NCBI RefSeq assembly: GCF_900167945.1
Contig: NZ_FUZA01000001.1
Span: 806,001 to 870,000, forward strand
Source of the DNA: Dyadobacter psychrophilus
Lineage (GTDB): Bacteria > Bacteroidota > Bacteroidia > Cytophagales > Spirosomataceae
Direction of reading: 5' to 3'
DNA: 64,000 bases
Positions 44,937 through 53,681 of the stretch are shown piece after piece; position 1 is the stretch's first letter, and every line of letters starts with the position of its first letter. Made by a program: the position numbers and the translations under genes. Under the pieces are notes generated by a model. The model searched no databases. It was not told where the DNA came from and saw nothing but the letters and a program-made list of their open reading frames with translations.

Positions 44937-45096
44937 GATCTGTTTCGGTTTTATGTAAGGTAACCCTTAATAATGGACATTCAACCTCGCTGTTTTAAGG
45001 CTAGCATTATTAAGGTAGAGTGAATCAATCCACAGGAAAATAAGCGAATAATGCGGGATAATAGGGTTAACTTAGAAGAAATCAACTCCGCACTTC

Positions 45097-47340
45097 ATGA
45101 AAATTTCGTTTATAGGAACATTCCCGCCACGGGAATGCGGAATTGGTACATTTACTAGAAATCTTATCGATTCGGTGGTTGCTGCACCGGGCAATGATGG
45201 CCCCAATAAGGTGATGGTAGTCGCTATTGATGATCACGGCCAGCGTTATGATTATCCAAAAGAAGTAAAACTGACCATTCGTCAGGAAGAGCAGGCCGAC
45301 TATCTGGAAGCTGCAAGCTTTATCAATATCAGCGGCGCCGACATTTGCGTACTGCAACATGAGTTTGGGATTTTTGGCGGACAGAACGGCATTTACATTC
45401 TCCCACTGCTTCACCGGCTGAAAATCCCGTTGATCGTCACTTTGCACACGGTTTTGAAAACCCCTTCTTACAATGAGAGGGCGGTCATGATAGAGATCTG
45501 CAAAATTGCGCATACCGTTGTCGTGATGAGCCGGACGGCTGTGGAAATGCTGATAGAGGAATATGGCGTCGCCGAAAGCAAGATCGCGCAGATTGCGCAC
45601 GGCGTTCCCGACATTCAGTTCGACCAGCTGGCGGCTAAAAAGGAATTTAAGCTTTCGACTAAACACGTTTTGCTTACTTTCGGGTTTATAGGCCGCAATA
45701 AGGGCATTGAAGTTGTTTTGAAAGCGCTTCCCGCTGTGGTTGCCAAATATCCGCAGCTGGTTTACATTGTTTTGGGAAAAACACACCCAAATGTGATCAG
45801 GCATTCGGGCGAGGAATACCGGATTTTTTTAATGGGATTGGTCAAGAAACTCGGCATTGAAAAGCATGTCATTTTCATGAACGAGTTCGTGGACCAGACC
45901 GAGCTTTTCAAATATCTTTCAGCTTCTGACATTTACATTACACCTTATACCAATGAGGCTCAGATCACCAGCGGAACATTGTCCTACGCCATCGGTGCAG
46001 GCTCTGCGGTGATTTCGACACCCTACTGGCATGCGGCGGAGCTGCTTTCAGAAGATCGGGGAAGGTTGTTTCCGTTTAATGATGTGCAGGCTCTGAGTGA
46101 TATTTTTCTGGATTTGCTTGATAATCCCGAAACGATGAAAACGCTTCGCGGCAACGCCTATGACTATGGCCGGGAAATCACCTGGCCGAAAATAGGTGAG
46201 AAGTACGCGCAGCTTGCCGAAAAAATCGTAGCCGAGCAGCCCGATGTCGTGGGCGAAACGGAAACGATCTTGGATCTGCTGGCGCTTCCACCGTTTTTGC
46301 TCGACCATATCCAGCGGCTCACGGACGACACCGGGATCATTCAACATGCCAAATACGGCATTCCAAATCTGAAAGAAGGATATTGTCTTGACGATAATGC
46401 GCGGGCACTTTTAATGGTGCTGATGACTTACAAGCGAAACAAGCATCCGCTCGCGTTGCGGTTATCGCCGACCTATCTGAGCTACATCAATTATATGCAG
46501 AACCCGGATGGTGCATTTAGGAACTTCCTTAGTTTCAACCGTAACTTTTTGGATAAAATTGGTTCGGAAGATTCCTTTGGCCGCACGATCTGGTCACTGG
46601 GTTACTTGCTCGGAAATGCCCCGAATGACGCTTATTACCAAACTGGCAGGGAAATCTTCTTTGACGCAATGCCCAATTTCGCAAAGCTCAAATCCATCAG
46701 GAGCATAGCGAATACCATTGTAGGAATTTGCCATTATCTGAAAAGCAATCCTACCGATGAGGGAATGATCGAAGTCCTCAGGCAACTTACCAATCGTCTT
46801 ATGGCGGATTACGAGCTTAACCGGACTGACGACTGGCATTGGTATGAATCCCTGCTGGCATACGACAATGCGTTTTTGCCGCTGGCGATGTTGCACGCCG
46901 CAGAGTTTTTAAACAATGAAGAAGTGAACCGCATTGCGCTGGAAAGTATGGATTTTCTTTGCGACATCACTTTGAAGAACGGTTATCTATCCATTGTCGG
47001 CAATGAAAAATGGTACAAAAAGGATGGCGAAAGCTCGATGTTTGCCCAGCAGCCACTTGATGCGCTGGCTATGGTCCTTATGTTCCATCAGGCGTTCCGG
47101 CTAACGGGTGACCAGGCTTATGTCCAGCAGCTTAATACTTGTTTTATGTGGTTTTTAGGTGAAAATGACCTTAGGATCAGTCTTTATGATTTTGAAACAA
47201 AAGGCTGCTGTGATGGCTTGGAAAGTTATGGAGTAAACCGCAACCAGGGAGCTGAGAGCACATTGGCTTATCTGATATCACACCTGAGCGTGCTGGAAGC
47301 ATTTGAAGAGCTGACCAAGTTGAAGGCAGCCAAATCATGA
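45097..47340 (+). CDS. GT4 glycosyltransferase fused to an alpha/alpha toroid domain
   Basis: The first 385 or so residues are a GT4 glycosyltransferase (IGTFPPRECGIGTFTRNLI at the start, HEFGIFGGQNGIYILPLL, GFIGRNKGIEVVLKALP, SGTLSYAIGAGSAVISTP). The second Glu of the common EX7E motif is not seen; the SGTLSYA form is known in some GT4 enzymes. Residues about 405-747 form an alpha/alpha toroid with aromatic-rich repeats (YCLDDNARALLMVLMTY, DDWHWYESLLAYDNAFLPLAM, GVNRNQGAESTLAYLISHL), as in glycan-active hydrolase or phosphorylase folds. It is followed by a second GT4 overlapping its stop (ATGA) and a convergent GH130 gene, so a single glycan pathway is likely. The sugar is unknown. Confidence 0.85.
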   Translation: MKISFIGTFPPRECGIGTFTRNLIDSVVAAPGNDGPNKVMVVAIDDHGQRYDYPKEVKLTIRQEEQADYLEAASFINISGADICVLQHEFGIFGGQNGIYILPLLHRLKIPLIVTLHTVLKTPSYNERAVMIEICKIAHTVVVMSRTAVEMLIEEYGVAESKIAQIAHGVPDIQFDQLAAKKEFKLSTKHVLLTFGFIGRNKGIEVVLKALPAVVAKYPQLVYIVLGKTHPNVIRHSGEEYRIFLMGLVKKLGIEKHVIFMNEFVDQTELFKYLSASDIYITPYTNEAQITSGTLSYAIGAGSAVISTPYWHAAELLSEDRGRLFPFNDVQALSDIFLDLLDNPETMKTLRGNAYDYGREITWPKIGEKYAQLAEKIVAEQPDVVGETETILDLLALPPFLLDHIQRLTDDTGIIQHAKYGIPNLKEGYCLDDNARALLMVLMTYKRNKHPLALRLSPTYLSYINYMQNPDGAFRNFLSFNRNFLDKIGSEDSFGRTIWSLGYLLGNAPNDAYYQTGREIFFDAMPNFAKLKSIRSIANTIVGICHYLKSNPTDEGMIEVLRQLTNRLMADYELNRTDDWHWYESLLAYDNAFLPLAMLHAAEFLNNEEVNRIALESMDFLCDITLKNGYLSIVGNEKWYKKDGESSMFAQQPLDALAMVLMFHQAFRLTGDQAYVQQLNTCFMWFLGENDLRISLYDFETKGCCDGLESYGVNRNQGAESTLAYLISHLSVLEAFEELTKLKAAKS

Positions 47341-48347
47341 GAATAGCTATCTTATCTTCCATTGCGTGGCGCACGCCGCCACGCAATTACGGGCCATGGG
47401 AGCAGGTCACTTCCGACCTGGCCGAGGGGCTGGTGGCAAGAGGAATCGATGTGACGCTTTTTGCCACTTCTGACTCTGTCACCCATGCAAAATTGGACGC
47501 GACCTGTGCGGTTCCCTACGCAGAAAATCCGGACGTCGATCCCAAAGTTGTTGAATGTCTGCACATTAGTAACGTGATGGAAAAGGCGAACCAGTTTGAT
47601 CTGATTCACAATCATTTCGATTTTCTGCCTTTAACTTATTCCAGGCTCATCCAAACGCCCGTTTTGACAACCATTCACGGGTTTTCTTCAAACAAAATCA
47701 AAGAAGTTTACCGGAAGTACAATGCCAGTTCACATTATGTTTCTATCAGCAATGCGGATCGGGATCCAGATTTAGATTATGCGGCTACGGTTTATAATGG
47801 GATAAATTCCGCTGCATTTCATTTTACCAATGAACCAGACGATTACTTGTTATTCTTTGGAAGGATACATCCCGACAAAGGGACCAGCCATGCGATTGAA
47901 ATTGCGCACAAAAGTGGTCGCAGGTTGCTGATTGCGGGGTTAATCCAGGACGAAGCTTATTTCAAACAGGAAATTGAACCGCACATTGACTCCGAAAATG
48001 TGATCTATTGCGGAAACGTGGGTCCAAAAAAACGTAGCACATTGCTAGGAAGGGCTTATGCGATGCTGCACCCGATTGACTTTGAGGAACCGTTTGGGCT
48101 GAGTGTTGCCGAATCGATGTTTTGTGGCACACCCGTCATTGCATTCAACCGCGGGTCGATGCCGGAACTGATAAAAGATGGAAAGACAGGCTTTCTGGTG
48201 AAATCTGTTGATGAGGCCGTGGAGGCTGTAAAGCTCGTTCATACCATTAATAGAAAAGACTGCGCCGATTGGGCACAGTCTATGTTTTCAAGGGAAAAGA
48301 TGGTCGATGATTACCTCGCAGTTTATAAGACCATTTTAGGAAGGTAG
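47337..48347 (+). CDS. GT4 family glycosyltransferase
   Basis: The 336-residue GT4 enzyme starts four bases inside the previous gene (ATGA), starting RIAILSSIAWRTPPRNYGPW, with the acceptor-side HNHFDFLPLTY and donor-side YAMLHPIDFEEPFGLSVAE, which contains an EX7E arrangement. It probably uses a nucleotide sugar, and works in the same glycan pathway as its neighbour. The 3' end overlaps the convergent GH130 gene by 12 bases. Confidence 0.88.
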   Translation: MRIAILSSIAWRTPPRNYGPWEQVTSDLAEGLVARGIDVTLFATSDSVTHAKLDATCAVPYAENPDVDPKVVECLHISNVMEKANQFDLIHNHFDFLPLTYSRLIQTPVLTTIHGFSSNKIKEVYRKYNASSHYVSISNADRDPDLDYAATVYNGINSAAFHFTNEPDDYLLFFGRIHPDKGTSHAIEIAHKSGRRLLIAGLIQDEAYFKQEIEPHIDSENVIYCGNVGPKKRSTLLGRAYAMLHPIDFEEPFGLSVAESMFCGTPVIAFNRGSMPELIKDGKTGFLVKSVDEAVEAVKLVHTINRKDCADWAQSMFSREKMVDDYLAVYKTILGR

Positions 48348-49820
48348 AACACCAGCATTTTGGGTCAATTCTGTCAATAACTCTTTCATATTAACAACTG
48401 CATAAGTCGAGGCGTAGTCCGACATGGCATAAGGGATAATGAGACTGTCATGATGGATAATTGCGCCGCAGGAATAAACCACATTAGGCACATAACCCTC
48501 GCGTTCCTTCCGGTTTGGGATCAAAAGCGGCTGGCTTAACCGGCCAATTTCTTTCGCAGGATTGTCAATCTCGAACAAAGAAGCGCCCAGCACATACTCG
48601 CGCATCGGGCCAACGCCATGCGTGAGTACCAGCCAGCCCGCCTCAGTTTCCAATGGCGATCCGCAATTGCCGATCTGAACAAATTCCCACGGGTATTTAG
48701 GTGACTGGATCATTTCAGCGTTACGCCAGATGCTGATGTTGTCGGAAAAGGCGATATAGTTATTAACGCCGTCAATCCTGCAAAGCATTGCGTATTTACC
48801 GTTTATTTTTCTTGGAAAAAGTGCCATTCCCTTGTTCTGGGCTATTTCTCCGTGAATTGGCAATACCTGAAAATGCTGGAAGTCATCGGTCATCAAAAGC
48901 TTCGGCAGGATGGAAATTCCGTCGTAAGCGGTGTAAGTGGCATAGTAAACAGAGCTTCCATCGTCCTGACTAAACTTCACAAACCGGGCGTCTTCAATTC
49001 CCTTTTTTTCCGTATCCGCGATAGGGAAAATGACCCGCTCGGAAATGTCAGTGTCCAGGGAAAAATCCATTTCATAATGTGAAGACGCAAGCCACATGGT
49101 CTCGCGAAGGAAAACGCGGCTTGGCTGATCTATCTCAATGGACTTATTCGTCTCATCTACGTAGCGTTTAAGCTCCTCATAAGTAAAGGTTTCAGTCAGC
49201 TTTTGTTCAATGATCGGGTAAGCGGCATTTTCCAAATTTTGCATTTCACCCAGCTTGATCAGGAACAAACGCTTGTCGTAGACATGGTTACGGACATGTT
49301 CAGGCGAATCCAGCATTCTGCCCGGCGGCTCCACTGTGATCGTGTTATTATTGTCGATAATGGCCGAGCGGAAAACAATGGAAGAGATGTGTCCTTCGCC
49401 TGTGGCCCTGAAACTGATGATGACCCGTCGCTCATTAAAGCCGACGCGGGATTGGTCGGGATCCTCGATAATGGACGGATTGAAAAAAGCTGCTGCTTCA
49501 ATCGAATATTCCATTGTAAAGTAGGAACCGATGAGCATCTTTTGCGGTATCCCAATTGTTTCAGGATCAATTCCCAGCGAATCAAGAATGTGGTGCAGCC
49601 TGTTAAAATGTCGTTCAAATATTTTGAGAATATTCCGGTGGCGCTTGGCGTATTTACGGAAAACGTTACTAAGCTCCTGTTTTTGCTGCTGCTCTGAAAG
49701 ATTTAGAATCAGTGTGATTAACTGTCTGGCCCTATCTTCACTGCTGAACAAAAAACGGGCAATTACGCGACTGGAATCGGGCTGAAATACAATATCCTTC
49801 CGGACTATGTTTATTGACAT
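48336..49820 (-). CDS. GH130 family glycoside phosphorylase
   Basis: GH130 enzymes phosphorolyse beta-mannosides (mannosyl-glucose, beta-1,2-mannan) to mannose 1-phosphate. The 494-residue protein carries the GH130 signature in KKGIEDARFVKFSQ with the catalytic Asp in the ED-x-R motif, a five-bladed propeller pattern (YYATYTAYDGISILPKLLMT, QNKGMALFPRKINGKYAML, EFVQIGNCGSPLETEAGWLVLTHG, YVPNVVYSCGAIIHHDSLIIPY) and a 130-residue helical N-terminal extension. It faces the two GT4 genes and overlaps the second by 12 bases, which suggests synthesis and breakdown of the same mannose-type glycan. Substrate is inferred. Confidence 0.88.
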   Translation of the reverse strand: MSINIVRKDIVFQPDSSRVIARFLFSSEDRARQLITLILNLSEQQQKQELSNVFRKYAKRHRNILKIFERHFNRLHHILDSLGIDPETIGIPQKMLIGSYFTMEYSIEAAAFFNPSIIEDPDQSRVGFNERRVIISFRATGEGHISSIVFRSAIIDNNNTITVEPPGRMLDSPEHVRNHVYDKRLFLIKLGEMQNLENAAYPIIEQKLTETFTYEELKRYVDETNKSIEIDQPSRVFLRETMWLASSHYEMDFSLDTDISERVIFPIADTEKKGIEDARFVKFSQDDGSSVYYATYTAYDGISILPKLLMTDDFQHFQVLPIHGEIAQNKGMALFPRKINGKYAMLCRIDGVNNYIAFSDNISIWRNAEMIQSPKYPWEFVQIGNCGSPLETEAGWLVLTHGVGPMREYVLGASLFEIDNPAKEIGRLSQPLLIPNRKEREGYVPNVVYSCGAIIHHDSLIIPYAMSDYASTYAVVNMKELLTELTQNAGVLPS

Positions 49821-50190
49821 GTTCTATTTTTAACCAAGATGGTCTATTAAACTGGCATAGTTGTCATGCATGCTTAAATATCCTTGGTTAATTCAGATCA
49901 ATGCCTGTAATACTTGGGCTGTGTTTGTACCGAATGGAAAAAATAATGGTTAGAATAGAACATGCAACGACGGCTCAGATTAGTTAAATCCACAACGGTT
50001 TACTAGAGTATTGTAGTGGATTGCAGAAGATGGCCTAATCCCTTAAATAAAGTCAACTTTGTAGTCGATTAGAGTATATAGGATATTAGAAAAAATTTAA
50101 ACAAAGAATTTCTGGAAATCAGATAGCTATAAAAGCTAGAAAACCTGAGGCAATGTGATAAAAAATGTTCGACCTATGTTCGACCTAAAA
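49821..50190. other. Intergenic region before tRNA-Ala
   Basis: About 370 bases with no credible gene. A short direct repeat (TGTTCGACCTA, twice at 50166-50187) lies just before the hairpin at 50191. The GH130 promoter presumably lies near 49830-49900 on the minus strand; no certain consensus was found. Confidence 0.4.
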
Positions 50191-50222
50191 AAAAGCCACT
50201 TACAAAACATTTGTAAGTGGCT
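50191..50222. repeat. Hairpin repeat, right copy (tRNA-Ala terminator)
   Basis: AGCCACTTACAAA (50194-50206) pairs with TTTGTAAGTGGCT (50210-50222) around a three-base loop and is preceded by a run of A, making an intrinsic terminator for the minus-strand tRNA-Ala. A close copy lies at 42511-42544. Confidence 0.85.
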
Positions 50223-50232
50223 GGTTATCACG

Positions 50233-50306
<74 letters not shown>

Positions 50307-50398
50307 ATTTCAAGTCTGTAATGCCCCCTCCTTTGAAGGGAGTGCAAAGATGAAACGGAGAATCCTTATAAGCAAGCATGTGGCAAATTTTATCTTGA

Positions 50399-50575
50399 TT
50401 ACCTTCGTCCGCCTCCAAATGCTCTGGATAATGCCCAGATCACGATCGCAATGACCGCAACCACTAATATCACACCTGTCCAAACGCCACCTTTAAAAAT
50501 GCCGCCTACGACCTCACAGCTTGTAAGTGTTACTGTTAATAGCAAAACGACGAGGAAGTTGATGTATGCTTTCAT
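50399..50575 (-). CDS. Small membrane lipoprotein-like protein
   Basis: I read this 58-residue frame in the gap after tRNA-Ala: it begins KAYINFLVVLLLTVTLTSC (lipobox-like TLTSC), followed by a Gly-rich turn, a second hydrophobic segment VWTGVILVVAVIAIVIWAL and RAFGGGRR. This tiny two-segment type is widespread in Cytophagales. Function is unknown. Confidence 0.72.
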   Translation of the reverse strand: MKAYINFLVVLLLTVTLTSCEVVGGIFKGGVWTGVILVVAVIAIVIWALSRAFGGGRR

Positions 50576-50644
50576 GTGCAGGTAAATTTAAGTTGATACT
50601 TTAATGCTTTACCTAAATAATCGTTCCACTTCCGGAAATCGCAT

Positions 50645-51172
50645 TTATCTCAACATGAAATCCATTGGAATAAGGCTCTGACGGTCATTAACGAGCAGTT
50701 TTTCAAACAATTGGACCGTTGCAGCTGCGTCTCCATGCGCGCGGTGACGGTTCTCAATGCAAATTTCGAGACTCTGGCATAAGTTGCCGAGGCTGTAAGA
50801 TTTTAACCCCGGGAATATTTTTCTGCTTAACTGAACGGTGCACAGTAAGTCCCGCTGAAAATATTCGTCCATAGCGCCAAACTCCCTTTTGATAAACCCG
50901 TAATCAAACTTGGCATTATGGGCGACGAACCAGGCGTCCTTGGTTAGCGCACGAACGGAGTCTTGCACGTCGTAAAATGTAGGTGAATCGCGCACCATTG
51001 CATTATCTATTCCCGTGAGGCGGGTAATAAATGGCGGAATATATATTTCCGGATTAATTAGGGAATGAAATATATCGACGATCTGCTGGCCATCGTGCCT
51101 GAACACGGCTATTTCGGTAATGCGCGCTCCCCCTCCTCCGCCTGTTGTTTCAATATCTACTATCGCGTACAT
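50645..51172 (-). CDS. DEDDh 3'-5' exonuclease (DnaQ-like)
   Basis: I use the ATG at 51172, which begins MYAIVDIETTGG, the first exonuclease motif (DxE). Later motifs are present: the second acidic residue in AHNAKFDYGFIKREFGAM and the histidine-aspartate region NRHRAHGDAAATVQLFEKLL. The 175-residue protein is a stand-alone exonuclease domain; in related species it may be part of a longer protein with a GIY-YIG domain. It could proofread DNA polymerase III (epsilon) or act alone. Confidence 0.9.
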   Translation of the reverse strand: MYAIVDIETTGGGGGARITEIAVFRHDGQQIVDIFHSLINPEIYIPPFITRLTGIDNAMVRDSPTFYDVQDSVRALTKDAWFVAHNAKFDYGFIKREFGAMDEYFQRDLLCTVQLSRKIFPGLKSYSLGNLCQSLEICIENRHRAHGDAAATVQLFEKLLVNDRQSLIPMDFMLR

Positions 51173-51215
51173 TAACCTTTCTGCTCTTTCTTTTTTATTT
51201 ACATACAAAAAAACA

Positions 51216-51245
51216 AAAAAATCCCCGGCAAAGCGAGGATTTTTT
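51216..51245. terminator. Hairpin terminator between tonB and the exonuclease gene
   Basis: AAAAAATCCCCG pairs imperfectly with CGAGGATTTTTT around a six-base loop (one mismatch). Flanking A/T runs give terminator character on both strands. Confidence 0.78.
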
Positions 51246-51285
51246 CAATAATAGGGAGGCATTTACACAATGCCATAAGCAATCC

Positions 51286-52308
51286 TTAATTCAGCTGGAA
51301 AACGATTGGTAACGTGAAGCGAACTTTCACAGGCACGCCGGCTTGTTTGCCAGGAATCCAGTTTTTCATCAGCTTAACCACGCGTACTGCCTCTTCGTCG
51401 CAGCCAAAACCAATTCCCTTGATTGCAGTCACATTTTCAATTTTTCCATCAGATGCAACAGTGAATTCGACAAACACCTTTCCTTGAACCTCAGCTTGCG
51501 CCGCGCTGGAAGGGTATCTCAGGTTTTTTTGCAGGAAAGCACCCATTTCCGCTAATCCACCTTTATATTGAGGCGCTTGTTCAACGCTCCTGAATATTTC
51601 TTCTTTCCTGGGCTCCAATCCTGCCGTCGCGGGTTTGGATGAAGCGGCTTCCGGGGCCGGCGGAATAATGATGGTAATCTCCTCCATACCGTCCAGTGTT
51701 TTTTCTGCGGGCTGAGCGTTTTCGAGCTCTTCGATAGCCGGCGGCAGATTTTCAATGGTAACCTCCTCGTCCGGCAGCACAACTGGCGGTAGCGAGCGCA
51801 CTGTTTTAGGTGCTGGCGCAACTTCATCCTCCACAGGTGGCTTCGGGAGCATTTCCGGCGTAATATTCAATGGGTTCGCTTCAACGATATACGCAATATC
51901 CTCCGGCTTGGACTCCGGCACCAGACGTGCATAAAGATTGGGAAACATGACCAAAAGCAGAAAAAGCGTAACGCCCATCAACACCGAGCGCTGAATGGTT
52001 TGCCCGTAGCTTTTACGCAGATCATACGCTCCATACAACTTGTTACGGCCTTCAAAAACAATGTCATTTAATGATTTTTTCATGGCTAACAGATTTTTGT
52101 GATCGACACTCAGATTCAGGAGCGATTGCGGATCAGCAGTTTCCAGGATATTATCATAGATTTGCTCAAACGGTTTCCCATCCCAAAGACGCTCTTCTGC
52201 TTCACAAGCAAGGTGGTCCAGGATTTCGGGTAGTAAATCCGGGTCCAACTTGCTTGATTGCAAATATTTGTTAATCAAATCGATGCGATTTTCCTGAAGG
52301 CGTTTCAT
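51286..52308 (-). CDS. TonB-like energy transducer with an extra N-terminal domain
   Basis: The C-terminal 90 residues are a TonB domain (QVAPQYKGG-type start, NLRYPSSAAQAEVQGKVFVEF, GIGFGCDEEAVRVVKLMKNWI), after a Pro/Glu-rich periplasmic spacer and one transmembrane helix (VLMGVTLFLLLVMFPNLY) near residue 110-127. Unusually, about 105 cytoplasmic residues precede the helix (ENRIDLINKYLQSSKLDPDLL), including LAMKKSLNDIVFEGRNKLYGAY, which is common to Bacteroidota TonB proteins, and a first part not usual for TonB. A PadR-type regulator lies 39 bases upstream on the same strand. TonB would energise outer-membrane transport; the extra part may be a signalling input. Confidence 0.87.
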   Translation of the reverse strand: MKRLQENRIDLINKYLQSSKLDPDLLPEILDHLACEAEERLWDGKPFEQIYDNILETADPQSLLNLSVDHKNLLAMKKSLNDIVFEGRNKLYGAYDLRKSYGQTIQRSVLMGVTLFLLLVMFPNLYARLVPESKPEDIAYIVEANPLNITPEMLPKPPVEDEVAPAPKTVRSLPPVVLPDEEVTIENLPPAIEELENAQPAEKTLDGMEEITIIIPPAPEAASSKPATAGLEPRKEEIFRSVEQAPQYKGGLAEMGAFLQKNLRYPSSAAQAEVQGKVFVEFTVASDGKIENVTAIKGIGFGCDEEAVRVVKLMKNWIPGKQAGVPVKVRFTLPIVFQLN

Positions 52309-52347
52309 CGGATTATCTGTTTTAGATATGAGCCATGTAACAAGGTT

Positions 52348-52701
52348 TTACTCAGTTGCCAAACTCTTAGGAGCAAGTAATAATCTTACTGCATCTATAA
52401 AACGTTCAAGATCATTGGTTTTATTACGGGCAGCCTCATTTCCAGGGGTTGTCAATGAATAATATTTTCTCAAACGGCCATCCACCTCAACCGACTCGGT
52501 TATCAGCATTCCTTCTTGTTCCAATTTATGCAAAACAGGATACAATGCACCGAATGTTAATGCGATGGCGCCTCCTGTTCTGTCTTTTACCTCCTGGGTG
52601 ATCTCATATCCGTACATCCGGTCATGTTCTGCCAATAAGTTTAATACTATGGTTTTCAATGTACCGCGTACGTACTCGTTGCTCGTTGCGTTATTCTCCA
52701 T
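52348..52701 (-). CDS. PadR family transcriptional regulator
   Basis: From the ATG at 52701 the protein has 117 residues: NEYVRGTLKTIVLNLLAEHD and MYGYEITQEVKDRTGGAIAL, then TFGALYPVLHKLEQEGML, the classical PadR winged helix, and a C-terminal helix for dimerisation. It probably controls the following tonB-like gene; together they form a PadR-TonB pair common in Bacteroidota. Confidence 0.92.
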   Translation of the reverse strand: MENNATSNEYVRGTLKTIVLNLLAEHDRMYGYEITQEVKDRTGGAIALTFGALYPVLHKLEQEGMLITESVEVDGRLRKYYSLTTPGNEAARNKTNDLERFIDAVRLLLAPKSLATE

Positions 52702-52799
52702 GAGTGATTTTGTTTCTGACCAAATATATATAAGTTTTTTATATATACAATACAAAATTATTGGATTTATTTTTCCTTACAAATGTTTGCTTCAAAATT

Positions 52800-53270
52800 T
52801 TAACTTTCTGCCAAAGGAATAGAGCGATTAATCCTTTCTTCGAGGGAAATAAAGGTTTCCGTTCGCTGGATGCCATTTACCTTCTGAATCTTGTCGTGCA
52901 GGATCTCGCGCAAATGGCCCGTATCACGGCAAACTATTTTCAAAAATATGCTGTAAATGCCTGTGGTATAATGGATATTCACAACCTCCGGAATGCCTTC
53001 CAGCTCTGTGGCGACTTGTTCGTACAGCGAACTCTTATCCAGGTAAATTCCTAAAAATGCGCTGATGTCCCAACCTAATTTTGCGGGATCAATGACGAGT
53101 TGCGAGCCTTTCACAATGCCCATCTGTTCCAGCTTTTTCATGCGAACGTGTACGGTACCGCCGGACACAAACACTCTTTTCCCGATTTCCGTATAAGGCA
53201 GTGCCGCATTCTCGATTAACAAAGAAAGTATGCGTAAATCGGTGCTGTCAATATCTGAATATTTCTGCAT
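52800..53270 (-). CDS. Lrp/AsnC family transcriptional regulator
   Basis: The 156-residue protein has an N-terminal helix-turn-helix (STDLRILSLLIENAALPYTEIG, here interrupted as the first helices, then VFVSGGTVHVRMKKLEQMGIVKG) and a C-terminal RAM-like amino-acid-binding domain. It would regulate amino-acid metabolism in response to its ligand. No target gene is adjacent. Confidence 0.94.
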   Translation of the reverse strand: MQKYSDIDSTDLRILSLLIENAALPYTEIGKRVFVSGGTVHVRMKKLEQMGIVKGSQLVIDPAKLGWDISAFLGIYLDKSSLYEQVATELEGIPEVVNIHYTTGIYSIFLKIVCRDTGHLREILHDKIQKVNGIQRTETFISLEERINRSIPLAES

Positions 53271-53379
53271 TTACCCCTGAATGTTTGAATTTTTCATAAT
53301 AATCCTATCTAAATTATGAAACAATTGTAAATTTTAACAATTTTAAATGAAAATATTTTATATTTAAGTTCAGAATTTT

Positions 53380-53387
53380 TAGTTTTG
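53380..53387 (+). promoter_or_regulatory. Candidate -7 promoter element for the tRNA-like RNA
   Basis: TAGTTTTG matches the Bacteroidota TAnnTTTG element. It is about 60 bases before the tRNA-like molecule. A 7-bp hairpin (GAGGCAT/ATGCCTC at 53402-53424) follows in the presumed leader. No strong -33 match was found. Confidence 0.4.
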
Positions 53388-53445
53388 CAGAACCAAAGTA
53401 TGAGGCATCACAAAAAAATGCCTCTTGCAATGAGAAATGTCACAT

Positions 53446-53606
53446 TGTAGGGTGATGAAATTGGCAGCCATGCCCTCCTGTCTCGGGGGTGGTGAATTAG
53501 GGATAAACGCGGCATAATGCCGACGCAAGTCGACTGGGGTGGACCACCAACAGTATTTGTACCGTAGCTAACCGCACCGTGGGTGGTTCGAATCCCCCTC
53601 CTACAG
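53446..53606 (+). ncRNA. tRNA-like RNA with an approximately 90-nt variable arm
   Basis: The ends fold as a tRNA: acceptor TGTAGGG (53446-53452) pairs with TCCTACA (53599-53605) before a discriminator G; a three-pair D stem with a class II type loop containing AAATTGGCAG; an anticodon stem CCCTC/GGGGG with loop CTGTCTC, so anticodon GUC; and a T arm (53581-53598) with TTCGAAT and one bulge. Between anticodon stem and T arm lie about 90 bases (53490-53580) in place of at most 25. This insert has its own pairing: GGTG/CACC (53491-53494 with 53575-53578), TTAG/CTAA (53497-53500 with 53568-53571), and inner hairpins (CGACGCAAGTCG with a GCAA tetraloop at 53521-53532, GGTGGACCACC). I know of no named family with this layout; it may be a real noncoding RNA, or a decayed tRNA with an insertion. 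Confidence 0.6.
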
Positions 53607-53681
53607 CAAAAAAAACTTGACAAGCGAATTTTTTCGTATTAGTTTTATTTGGTTTTTAGTTTGTTGATGAAGTGTAATTTG

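Noticed and set aside
42511..50222. Interpretation of the matching hairpins as inverted repeats of a transposon
   Set aside because: Each is a self-complementary terminator-like hairpin, and no transposase lies between them; an island or a duplicated tRNA terminator is simpler.
53446..53606. Interpretation of the tRNA-like RNA as tmRNA
   Set aside because: It lacks an Ala-type G-U acceptor pair, a tag reading frame and the expected length of about 350 bases.
53408..53623. 71-residue frame antisense to the tRNA-like RNA
   Set aside because: It overlaps a well-paired RNA structure, is Arg/Gly/Pro-rich without a domain, and has no ribosome-binding site.
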